Source: Streptomyces californicus (GTDB taxonomy: Bacteria > Actinomycetota > Actinomycetes > Streptomycetales > Streptomycetaceae). From it: a stretch of DNA of 64,000 nt. Each line of letters begins with the position of its first letter. Position 1 is the stretch's first letter. Made by a program: the position numbers and the translations under genes. The stretch is from positions 1 to 64,000 of the forward strand of contig NZ_JNZZ01000026.1 in NCBI RefSeq assembly GCF_000717645.1. The letters run 5' to 3'. Shown piece by piece: positions 1 through 7,597 of this stretch. A model generated the notes under the pieces. It had not been told where the DNA came from. It saw only the letters and a list, made by a program, of their open reading frames with translations, and searched no databases.

Positions 1-230
1 CTATCAGACTCTTTCGTGCCTGATTCCCGGTCGAAGCGGGCCCTGCGATTCTGCTTGTTTCGCTTTCCAGGTCTTCGCTTTCACGTTTCCCTTTCCGGCA
101 AGTCCGACTCTATCAGATCCTTTCGGGCCTGATTCCCAGTCAGCGGGGCTTGTCTTCCCGGCTGTTGGGCCGTTCCGACGCTCAAACTCTAGCGGATTCT
201 CCCGGCGGCTCATAATCGGGCCTTCGCAAT
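1..230 (-). promoter_or_regulatory. Probable rRNA operon leader/promoter region
   Basis: Read on the minus strand, this stretch has the character of a Streptomyces 16S leader: A/G-rich text with motifs such as CTGATAGAGTCGGA, CCGGAAAGGGAAAC and CCTGGAAAGC. Fwd 2-32 and 110-140 are an imperfect direct repeat (about 27 of 31 bases alike) that contains the repeated GAATCAGGC and TCTGATAG elements. Streptomyces rrn operons are known to have several promoters and a leader with similar repeated blocks. The 16S gene itself would lie to the left, outside the window. The assignment rests on remembered similarity to rrn leaders, so it is moderate. Confidence 0.6.
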
Positions 231-426
231 CAATTCCGGCATGCCGAAATCATCCCGAGTGGGAGATCGTGCTGAAGTTTGGTTGCCGCATTCGCGGCGG
301 GATGGCTGCCCCGGATTCGTACCGACTCCGTGACAACTCGGAGAACACTACGCAGCCGAGCGGGGTGGTGTCAACCCTCCCCGGGTGGCCTTCCCCGTCC
401 GCCCCGGGGCCTTCCGCTACCGGCCG

Positions 427-984
427 TCAGTCCAGGTCGGTGAGGCGGCCGCCGGCGTCCGGTTGGGCGTGCTCCACCCGGCGCAGCAGGCGGACCAGCA
501 GCTCGCCGAGGACGCCGCGCTCATCACCGGAGAGGTCCTGGAGGAGGTCCTCCTCGAAGTCGGTCGCCATGCGCATCGCCTCCAGCCATTTCGTACGGCC
601 CTCGTCGGTCAGCTCGACGATGACGCGGACCCGGTTGTTCTCGTCGCGGTCCCGGGTGACCAGGCCCTCGCCGGCCATCCGGTCGATGCGGTGGGTCATG
701 GCGGCCGGAGTGAGGCCGAGGCGCTTCGCCAGCTCTCCGGGGCCCAGGCGGTAGGGGGCGCCGGACAGGACGAGGGTCTTGAGGACCTCCCACTCGGCGT
801 TGCTGATGCCGAGCGCCGCGACCTGTCTCCCGTACGCGACGTTCATCCGGCGGTTCAGTCGGCCCAGCGCGGAGACGACCTGCTCGACCTGGGGGTCGAG
901 ATCGCGGAACTCCCGCTGGTACGCGGCGATCTGTTCGTCGAGGCTCGGCTCGCCGACGGCGGGCTCCTCGGTGCTCTCGGACAT
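427..984 (-). CDS. MarR-family transcriptional regulator
   Basis: A protein of about 185 residues with a winged helix-turn-helix core. The recognition region reads LAKRLGLTPAAMTHRIDRM, followed by a wing with DENNRVRVIVELTDEG, both typical of MarR proteins; flanking helices would form the dimer interface. The start at 984 (ATG, MSESTEEP) is preferred over the longer frame from 1011 because the extra nine residues look like leader. It is divergent from an MFS exporter at 1140, with a 155-bp shared promoter region holding a palindrome. MarR proteins commonly repress a neighbouring efflux pump and release DNA on binding a small aromatic ligand, so it probably controls itself and the exporter. 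The ligand cannot be read from the sequence. Confidence 0.92.
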   Translation of the reverse strand: MSESTEEPAVGEPSLDEQIAAYQREFRDLDPQVEQVVSALGRLNRRMNVAYGRQVAALGISNAEWEVLKTLVLSGAPYRLGPGELAKRLGLTPAAMTHRIDRMAGEGLVTRDRDENNRVRVIVELTDEGRTKWLEAMRMATDFEEDLLQDLSGDERGVLGELLVRLLRRVEHAQPDAGGRLTDLD

Positions 985-1012
985 GGCGGGCAGTATGGCA
1001 CGGCTCACCACC

Positions 1013-1063
1013 CTTGAAGTCCTTCATGATGAAGTTTTCACACTTGAAGTTTAGTGCTAAAGT
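1013..1063. promoter_or_regulatory. Candidate MarR operator in divergent promoter
   Basis: Between the MarR and MFS genes lies a perfect 13-bp palindrome, CTTCATGATGAAG, at 1022-1034, flanked on both sides by TTGAAGT (1014-1020 and 1044-1050). The region is much more AT-rich than its surroundings. Position, symmetry and the half-site repeats suggest the binding site of the adjacent MarR protein. No -10/-35 pair is clear enough to name. Confidence 0.55.
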
Positions 1064-1139
1064 CTTCGAGTCTGATTTCTTACGTGCGGGGCCCGCCGCG
1101 CGGCCAACCGGTGACGGGCCCTTCGAGATCTTGAGGTAG

Positions 1140-2513
1140 GTGAGTGTGACCAGGGAGATGGGCGCAGCGCTGCGGCGGATCCAGCTGGGCAGCGCGCTGA
1201 GCGCGTTCGGGCTCGGATTCACCGTTCCGTATCTGTACGTCTATGTGGCGCAGGTGCGGGATCTGGGCGCCGGGACGGCGGGGGTCGTCCTGGCGGTCTT
1301 CGCGATGGCGGCGCTGGCCGTTCTGCCGTTCACCGGACGGGCCATCGACCGGCGGGGCCCGTTGCCCGTGCTGGTGGTGGCCTCCGGTCTGGCCTCCGTG
1401 GGCGCCGCCGCCCTGGGATTCGCGAGCAGTGTCCCGGCCGCCGTGCTGGCCGCCGCGGTCCTGGGCGCGGGTACCGCCGTCATGCAGCCCGCCCTCGCCA
1501 CGATGCTCGTGTGGTGCTCCTCCACCGCGACCCGTACGCGCGCCTTCGCCATGCAGTTCTTCCTGCAGAACCTGGGCCTCGGCCTCGGCGGGCTGGTCGG
1601 CGGGCAGCTGGTGGACGTGGACCGGCCGGCGAGCTTCACCATGCTGTTCCTGATCGAGGCCGCGATGTTCGTGGTGCTCGGCGTCACCGTGACGACCGTG
1701 CGGATGCCCCGCCCGGCCTCGCTCGGTGAGGTGCGGCCGTCCGACGCCTCGGCGGCGAAGGGCGGCGGGCTGCGCGCGCTGCTCTCGCACCGGGCCATGG
1801 TGCAGCTGTGCGTGCTCGGGTTCGTGCTGTTCTTCGCCTGCTACGGGCAGTTCGAGTCGGGCCTCGCCGCGTACGGCACCGAGGCCGCCGGGATCGAGCC
1901 GTCCACGCTCGGCCTCGCGCTGGCCGCCAACACCGCGGTCATCGTCGTCGCGCAGTTCGTCGTGCTGCGGCTCGTGGAGCGGCGTCGGCGCACCCGGGTC
2001 ATCGCCGCGGTCGGTCTGATCTGGGCGTTCGCCTGGATCGTGGCGGGCTACGCGGGGCTGGGCCACGGCAGCCAGACCATGGCGACGGCCGCGTTCATCT
2101 CCACGTACGCGCTGTTCGGGCTGGGTGAGGCGATGCTGTCGCCGACCGTCGCGCCGCTGGTCGCGGACCTGGCGCCGGAGTCGATGGTCGGGCAGTACAA
2201 CTCGGCGTTCGCCCTGTGCAAGCAGCTCGCGCTGGCGGTCGGCCCGGCGGTCGGCGGGCCCATGGGGGCCTCGCTGCACGGCCCGTACATCGTGACGTTC
2301 GTGCTGTTCTCGCTGGGCATCACGGGGCTCGCGCTGCGGCTGGGCCGCCGCCTCACCCCCGTACAGGACCAGCCGTCGCTGGCGGCCGTCCCGTCGCGGG
2401 TGGTGGCGGTGTCACTGCCCGAGAGCCCCGAGAGCCTTGGGGGGCGCGAGGGCGGGGACGTCGTCGGGAACCCCCCGGCTCCGACCTCAGCGCCGGCCCC
2501 GGCCGGTCACTGA
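1140..2513 (+). CDS. MFS transporter, probable drug exporter
   Basis: A 457-residue integral membrane protein with about twelve hydrophobic segments spread over residues 10-400, the usual size of a major facilitator exporter. The loop after the second segment holds GRAIDRRG, a version of the MFS motif A, and GTAVMQPALATM fits the motif of proton-linked exporters. The GTG start at 1140 follows a GAGGTAG stretch. The C-terminal 50 residues are polar and Pro/Ala-rich. It faces a divergent MarR gene, the normal arrangement for a substrate-inducible efflux pump. The substrate is unknown. Confidence 0.9.
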   Translation: MSVTREMGAALRRIQLGSALSAFGLGFTVPYLYVYVAQVRDLGAGTAGVVLAVFAMAALAVLPFTGRAIDRRGPLPVLVVASGLASVGAAALGFASSVPAAVLAAAVLGAGTAVMQPALATMLVWCSSTATRTRAFAMQFFLQNLGLGLGGLVGGQLVDVDRPASFTMLFLIEAAMFVVLGVTVTTVRMPRPASLGEVRPSDASAAKGGGLRALLSHRAMVQLCVLGFVLFFACYGQFESGLAAYGTEAAGIEPSTLGLALAANTAVIVVAQFVVLRLVERRRRTRVIAAVGLIWAFAWIVAGYAGLGHGSQTMATAAFISTYALFGLGEAMLSPTVAPLVADLAPESMVGQYNSAFALCKQLALAVGPAVGGPMGASLHGPYIVTFVLFSLGITGLALRLGRRLTPVQDQPSLAAVPSRVVAVSLPESPESLGGREGGDVVGNPPAPTSAPAPAGH

Positions 2514-2541
2514 CCGGCGTCGCTCCGCGCGTTCGCCCTGC

Positions 2542-4209
2542 TCACCGCGGCAGGGCGAACTCGCACCAGACCGCCTTGCCGCCGCCGGGAGTGCGGCGGC
2601 TTCCCCACGAGGTGGCGATCGAGGCGATGATCGAGATGCCTCGGCCCGCCTCGTCCACCGGTTCGGCCTGGCGGCGGCGCGGCAGGTGGTCGTCGCCGTC
2701 GGTGACCTCGATGATCAGCCGCCGGTCCGTACGTCTCAGGCCCAGGCGCATCGGGGGTGTGCCGTGCTGGAGGGAGTTGGCGACCAGCTCGCTGGTGGCG
2801 AGCACGCCCAGGTCGCACAGCTCGACCGGGAAGCGCCAGGAGGCCAGCACCCCGGTGGCGAAGGCGCGGGCGCGCGGGGCGGCCTCGATGCCGCCGAGGA
2901 GATCGAGCGCCGCGTTGTGGAACAGCTCCGCGTCCGCCCCCGTGCGGGCGGGGTGCTGGACGACCAGGACCGCCACGTCGTCGTCGTGCTCCGCGGTCAC
3001 TCCGAGGGAGCGGATCAGCCGGTCGCAGACGACCTGCGGGGTCCCCCTGGCCCCGGACAGGGCGCGGGCCAGGGAGGCGACGCCCTCGTCGATGTCCTCG
3101 CTGCGCCGCTCGACCAGGCCGTCCGTGTAGAGGACGGCGGTGGAGCCGGGCGGGAGCGCGATGGTGCCGGAGGTGTGCACCCAGCCGCCGGTGCCGAGCG
3201 GGGGCCCGGTGGGGTCGGCGGCGCGGTGGACGGTGCCGTCCTCGTCGGCGACGAGGATCGGGAGGTGCCCGGCGGAGGCGTAGACGAGCTGTTCCTCGTT
3301 GGGGTCGTGGACGGCGTAGACGCAGGTCGCGATCTGGCTGGCGTCGATCTCGGCGGCGAGGACGTCCAGCAGCTGGATCACCTCGTGCGGCGGGAGGTCG
3401 AGCCGGGCGTAGGCGCGGACGGCGGTGCGGAGCTGGCCCATCACGGCGGCGGCCCGGACCCCGCGGCCCATCACGTCGCCGATGACGAGCGCGGTGCGGC
3501 CCGCGCCGAGGGTGATGACGTCGTACCAGTCGCCGCCGACCGCCGCGTCGGTGCCGCCGGGCTGGTAGGTGGCGGCGATCCGGAGGTCGTCGGGCTGTTC
3601 CAGCTCCTGCGGGAGCAGGGAGCGCTGGAGGGTGACGGCCGTCTCGCGGTGGCGGCGCTCGCTGGTGCGCAGGCGTTCGGCGGCCTCGGCGTGGTCGGTG
3701 ACGTCGGTGGCGTAGACGAGGACGCCTTCGCCTCCCGCCTCGCCGGCGACGGGGGTGCAGGTCACCGTGTACGAGCTGCCTCCGGGGGTCCGGCGGGACT
3801 TGACCGTGCGGGCGGTGCCGCTGCGCAGGACCTGGTCGAGGAGGGGGAGGACGCTGAGCTGGGCGAGCTCCGGCATGGCCGCGGCGGCGGGGGTGCCGGA
3901 CGGGCGGGGGCCGAACGCGGTCGCGTAGGCGTCGTTGACGTAGGAGATCTTGTGGTCGGGGCCGTGCAGCAGGGCGACCGGGGCGGGGAGCCGGCCGATG
4001 ATCTCGCAGGCGGACAGGTCGTCGAGGGTGGGGCCGGGGGCGGTCTCGGGGGTGGCGGCGTCGCCCGGCGCCGGGGAGGAGTCACCGGGTGGGCCGTCCG
4101 GCCGGGCGGATTCGGCTCGGGCGGCCGGCACGGGACTGCGGTCGTTCCGTGCGGCGGCGGCTCGGCGCTGCGTTCCGGAAAGGCGGGCGCTCCAACGCGT
4201 GAAGTTCAC
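2542..4209 (-). CDS. PAS-SpoIIE phosphatase-HATPase signalling protein
   Basis: About 555 residues from the GTG at 4209; longer frames exist but the upstream part is low complexity. Residues 65-175 form a PAS-like sensor (SACEIIGRLPAPVALLHG). Residues 200-400 form a PP2C/SpoIIE phosphatase with GGDWYDVITLGAGRTALVIG, GDVMGRGVRAAAVMG and VLYTDGLVERR, which hold the metal-binding Asp residues. Residues 430-550 form a histidine-kinase-like ATPase (RsbW type) with LATSELVANSLQHG as the N box and GRGISIIA as the G1 region. Such fusions act in partner switching: the phosphatase activates STAS antagonists while the ATPase domain may bind or phosphorylate partners. Both activities are inferred from intact motifs. 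The sigma target is unknown. Confidence 0.9.
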   Translation of the reverse strand: MNFTRWSARLSGTQRRAAAARNDRSPVPAARAESARPDGPPGDSSPAPGDAATPETAPGPTLDDLSACEIIGRLPAPVALLHGPDHKISYVNDAYATAFGPRPSGTPAAAAMPELAQLSVLPLLDQVLRSGTARTVKSRRTPGGSSYTVTCTPVAGEAGGEGVLVYATDVTDHAEAAERLRTSERRHRETAVTLQRSLLPQELEQPDDLRIAATYQPGGTDAAVGGDWYDVITLGAGRTALVIGDVMGRGVRAAAVMGQLRTAVRAYARLDLPPHEVIQLLDVLAAEIDASQIATCVYAVHDPNEEQLVYASAGHLPILVADEDGTVHRAADPTGPPLGTGGWVHTSGTIALPPGSTAVLYTDGLVERRSEDIDEGVASLARALSGARGTPQVVCDRLIRSLGVTAEHDDDVAVLVVQHPARTGADAELFHNAALDLLGGIEAAPRARAFATGVLASWRFPVELCDLGVLATSELVANSLQHGTPPMRLGLRRTDRRLIIEVTDGDDHLPRRRQAEPVDEAGRGISIIASIATSWGSRRTPGGGKAVWCEFALPR

Positions 4210-4508
4210 GGTATTTCTGGCCTCGTGTGTCGGTCTGGTCCGCTCGGGCGGGCTGCTTCTTCTGCCGTTGTCATCGGTGCGTCGGGGCCGTACCCCCGGG
4301 AAGGCGCAGCCGGGCCTCTTCGTGCTCGTGGTGCGTCGCTGCTGGTCACTGTTGGTTACTGCCGACCGGGTCACTCTGTGCAGGTGTGGGCCCACCTATG
4401 GTCACACGTCCAGTGTGACCGACCGTACTGACAGTTGCCTCCCGACCGCTCCGCCGACGGGCCGCCAGCCGCCGCTCGGAGGGCCGTCGTCCGGCCGCCG
4501 TGCGCCCC
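4210..4508. other. Intergenic spacer, no gene seen
   Basis: This 299-bp gap lies upstream of the SpoIIE-type gene and downstream of the NADH dehydrogenase, both on the minus strand. It should carry the SpoIIE promoter. Open frames here have no recognisable domain. The segment 4380-4440 is relatively AT-rich and contains GGTCACACGTCCAGTGTGACC, an inverted repeat of GGTCACAC with GTGTGACC at 4399-4419. Confidence 0.5.
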
Positions 4509-5954
4509 TCATCCGCCGGTCGGGCGGTGCTCCGGCGGTTCTTCCCCGTCCTTCGGGCGGCCGGGGCGGGGGATTCCCGGTGCGGCGCCGCCGCCCGCCG
4601 CGAGTTCGAACTCGGCGCGGGGGTGCTCCAGCGAGCCGAGGGAGACGATCTCGCGTTTGAAGAGGCCGGACAGGGTCCATTCGGCAAGGACGCGGGCCTT
4701 CCGGTTGAACGTCGGCACCCGGCTGAGGTGGTAGACGCGGTGCATCAGCCAGGCCGGATAGCCCTTGAGCTTGCGGCCGTAGACGTGGGCAACGCCCTTG
4801 TGCAGGCCGAGGGAGGCGACGGATCCGGCGTACGCGTGCCGGTACTCCGCCGGCGGCCGCCCGTCGATCGAGGCGAGGACGTTGTCGGCCAGCACCTTCG
4901 CCTGGCGTACGGCGTGCTGGGCGTTGGGGGCGGTCTCGCGGCCCGGTTCGGCGGCGGTCAGGTCGGGTACGGCGGCGGCGTCGCCGGCGGCCCAGGCGTG
5001 CGGCATGCCCTCGACGCCGAGGGCGGCGGTGCAGCGGAGCCGGCCGCGTTCGGTGAGGGGCAGGTCGGTGGCGGCCAGCAGGGGGGCCGGTTTCACGCCC
5101 GCGGTCCAGACGAGGGTGCGGGTGGGGAAGCGGGAGCCGTCGCTGAGGACGGCGACGCGGTCCTCGCAGGTGTCGAGGCGGGTTTCGAGGCGTACGTCGA
5201 TGTTGCGGCCGCGCAGCTCGCCGACGGCGTACGTGCCCATGGCCTCGCCGACCTCGGGGAGGATCCGCCCGGACGCCTCGACGAGGATCCATTTCAGGTC
5301 GGACGGCTTGATGTTGTGGTAGTACCGGGCGGTGTAGCGGGCCATGTCCTCCAGCTCCGCCAGCGCCTCCACGCCGGCGTAGCCGCCGCCGACGAAGACG
5401 AAGGTCAGAGCGGCGTCGCGGATGGCGGGGTCACGGGTGGCGGAGGCGATGTCCATCTGTTCGATGACGTGGTTGCGCAGCCCGATGGCCTCCTCGACGG
5501 TCTTGAAACCGATGCCGAATTCGGCCAGCCCGGGAATGGGCAGGGTGCGTGACACGGACCCCGGCGCGATGACGATCTCGTCGTACGCGATCTCCAGGGC
5601 CCCGGTGCCGTCCTCGGCGGTGGCGAGGGTGGTGACGGTCGCGGTCCGCTTGGCGTGGTCGACGCGCTCGGCCTCGCCGATGACGATCCGGCAGTCCTTC
5701 AGGACGCGGCGGAGCGGGACCACCACGTGGCGCGGTGAGATCGAGCCGGCGGCCGCCTCGGGCAGGAAGGGCTGGTACGTCATGTACGGCTCGGGCGTGA
5801 CGACCACGATCTCGGCGTCGCCGCTTCTCAGCCGCTGCTTCAACTTCCGTTGGAGGCGCAGCGCCGTGTACATCCCGACGTAGCCGCCGCCGACGACGAG
5901 AATGCGTACACCTGGCCGGGTGCCGGGGGTCGTCCCCCGGGAATCTGGAGCCAT
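4509..5954 (-). CDS. Type II NADH dehydrogenase (NAD(P)/FAD-dependent oxidoreductase)
   Basis: About 481 residues from the ATG at 5954. The N-terminus has the FAD-binding Rossmann motif VVGGGYVGMYTALRL. A second nucleotide motif, FVFVGGGYAGVEALAEL near residue 180, binds NADH. AWAAGDAAAVPDL near residue 310 closes the FAD site. The size, two Rossmann folds and a C-terminal amphipathic stretch without transmembrane helices match NDH-2 enzymes, which pass electrons from NADH to menaquinone at the membrane without pumping protons. It is divergent from atrA, the arrangement known in S. coelicolor (SCO4119/SCO4118). The true start may differ by a few codons because the best GGGGTGG box sits very close to this ATG. 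Confidence 0.9.
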   Translation of the reverse strand: MAPDSRGTTPGTRPGVRILVVGGGYVGMYTALRLQRKLKQRLRSGDAEIVVVTPEPYMTYQPFLPEAAAGSISPRHVVVPLRRVLKDCRIVIGEAERVDHAKRTATVTTLATAEDGTGALEIAYDEIVIAPGSVSRTLPIPGLAEFGIGFKTVEEAIGLRNHVIEQMDIASATRDPAIRDAALTFVFVGGGYAGVEALAELEDMARYTARYYHNIKPSDLKWILVEASGRILPEVGEAMGTYAVGELRGRNIDVRLETRLDTCEDRVAVLSDGSRFPTRTLVWTAGVKPAPLLAATDLPLTERGRLRCTAALGVEGMPHAWAAGDAAAVPDLTAAEPGRETAPNAQHAVRQAKVLADNVLASIDGRPPAEYRHAYAGSVASLGLHKGVAHVYGRKLKGYPAWLMHRVYHLSRVPTFNRKARVLAEWTLSGLFKREIVSLGSLEHPRAEFELAAGGGAAPGIPRPGRPKDGEEPPEHRPTGG

Positions 5955-6298
5955 CACCACCCCATGACGCAACGGAGTCAGTGGTTTGTCCACAGGCCCG
6001 GCAAATTGTGTGACCGGAGCGCTCCCAGCGGGGCTCGGTGTCCGTGCGCGGGGCGGAACGGCAGCCGCGCAGGTCAGGCGCTACGCCGGGGGTGGGAGGC
6101 GGGACGATCTCCCCGCGTGGACCGGGTCGTGGCCGGTTCGGGCGCCGCCCCATGCGGAACTACCCTCTTCTGAATTGACGCGGGCTCAACTATGTTCGGT
6201 ACCCGTCGGGGTGTCGGGTGCGGATTTCGTTGTGCGCCGCTCCCCGGCTGAAACGGCGGGAAGTCTCCGGGGGGAGACGTCATAACCGGGGGAAAGTT
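5955..6298. other. Divergent promoter region between NADH dehydrogenase and atrA
   Basis: This 344-bp gap must hold promoters for two divergent genes. The part at 6160-6300 is less GC-rich (for example CTTCTGAATTGACGCGGGCTC at 6168-6188). A TTGACG at 6175 could serve as a -35 for atrA, with ATGTTCGGTACC about 17-20 bases on, but no -10 is convincing. No open frame here looks coding. Confidence 0.45.
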
Positions 6299-7198
6299 AT
6301 GCAGATTCAGGATACGCATGGCCAGGCTGCGCTCTCGCGCCCGTCCGAGGACCAGGGACGCCTCGGCTCCGTGGGCGCGCTCGGGGTCATGAGCTCGGCC
6401 GACGCCGTTCGTTCCGCGGCGGCCGTGAGCGCCGCGATGGTCTCGTCCGCTGCCGTGCCGGCCCCGAACGGGGCGACGGCCACCACGACGGGATCCGCGG
6501 GCGCGCCGCGCTCGGCCCCGCTGCGCGTCGACGCGCAGCGGAATCTGGAGCACGTGCTGCGTGCGGCACGCGAGGTGTTCGGGGAGCTGGGGTACGGCGC
6601 TCCGATGGAGGACGTGGCACGTCGCGCGCGCGTCGGCGTGGGCACGGTCTACCGGCGGTTCCCGAGCAAGGACGTGCTGGTGCGCCGGATAGCCGAGGAG
6701 GAGACCTCCCGGCTGACCGAGCAGGCGCGTACGGCGCTGGGGCAGGAGGAGATGCCGTGGGCTGCGCTCTCCCGCTTCCTGCGGACGTCGGTGGCTTCGG
6801 GCGCGGGCAGGCTGCTGCCGCCGCAGGTGCTGCGGGTCGGGGCCGAGGCGGAGGAGCCGGCCGGTTCGGCGGGCGCGGGCGACGAGACCCGGGTTCCGCA
6901 GCAGCGGCAGGGCGTGGGCCAGGACGACTTCCGGGTCGTCGGTCAGCGCTCCGGTGGGGCCGACGGGCTGGACGGGATCGGCGAGGAGACCGGTGCGGTC
7001 GAGCTGCTGGAGGTCGTGGGGCAGTTGGTGGACCGGGCGCGGGACTCGGGCGAGCTGCGCCGGGACGTGACGGTCGCCGATGTGCTGCTGGTCATCGCCA
7101 CGGCGGCTCCTTCGCTGCCGGACGCCGCTCAGCAGGCCGCGGCCTCGGCCCGGTTGCTGGACATCCTGCTGGAGGGTCTGCGGTCGCGCCCGGCGTGA
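6299..7198 (+). CDS. atrA: TetR-family regulator AtrA
   Basis: A 299-residue TetR protein. After a variable, Ala-rich N-terminal extension of about 80 residues comes the DNA-binding domain: ILxxAxEVF-type helix (VLRAAREVFGELGYG), then MEDVARRARVGVGTVYRRFPSK, the classical TetR recognition helix. The rest forms the ligand-binding dimer domain, interrupted by a variable Gly/Gln-rich loop near residues 190-225. Gene order (divergent from NADH dehydrogenase, followed by the sigma factor) equals SCO4118, AtrA of S. coelicolor, a regulator known to activate actII-ORF4 and other differentiation genes. The ATG at 6299 follows a strong GGGGGAAAG box. The name rests on synteny and the conserved HTH. 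Confidence 0.8.
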   Translation: MQIQDTHGQAALSRPSEDQGRLGSVGALGVMSSADAVRSAAAVSAAMVSSAAVPAPNGATATTTGSAGAPRSAPLRVDAQRNLEHVLRAAREVFGELGYGAPMEDVARRARVGVGTVYRRFPSKDVLVRRIAEEETSRLTEQARTALGQEEMPWAALSRFLRTSVASGAGRLLPPQVLRVGAEAEEPAGSAGAGDETRVPQQRQGVGQDDFRVVGQRSGGADGLDGIGEETGAVELLEVVGQLVDRARDSGELRRDVTVADVLLVIATAAPSLPDAAQQAAASARLLDILLEGLRSRPA

Positions 7199-7597
7199 CG
7201 CGGGGCGGGGCCCGAGCGGTGACATGGTGCGGAGCCTGAGGGATGGGCGGAGACGGGGTCGACGGGCGGGGCGGTGGTTCTGCCGCCGTGCCGGCCGGCC
7301 TGCGTCGGCCGCTCCCGCGCCGCCGGTGGTCGTCCGTCGCGTCGAGTGTGCGGGCGGGGCGGGCGGCATGAGGTGGTCGGGGCCGGGCGGCCGGGCGGGC
7401 GCACCCGCGACGATGACACGGACGCAGACGGAGACCGACCGACAGGGGCCCATTCCCCGAAAGAGTGACGCCTAGTACTCCCTTACCAGAAAGCGCCCCG
7501 GATGAGTGGTTGGCGCGACGGAGGGGCGAACGCGATTGAGCCATGTGGCAGTCTTGGCCGGTATTCGGGTCCGAGGGTGTATACGGGGGCTTCCGCG
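7199..7597. other. Intergenic spacer upstream of the sigma factor
   Basis: This 399-bp gap separates atrA from the sigma factor gene. The first 250 bases are GC-rich with no coding signal. The segment 7460-7500 (GACGCCTAGTACTCCCTTACC) is more AT-rich, as expected near a promoter. No hairpin terminator of note was seen. Confidence 0.45.

Noticed and set aside
2437..4431. Long plus-strand frame opposite the SpoIIE-type gene
   Set aside because: Gly/Val/Asp-rich product without domains, while the other strand has clear PAS, PP2C and ATPase motifs.
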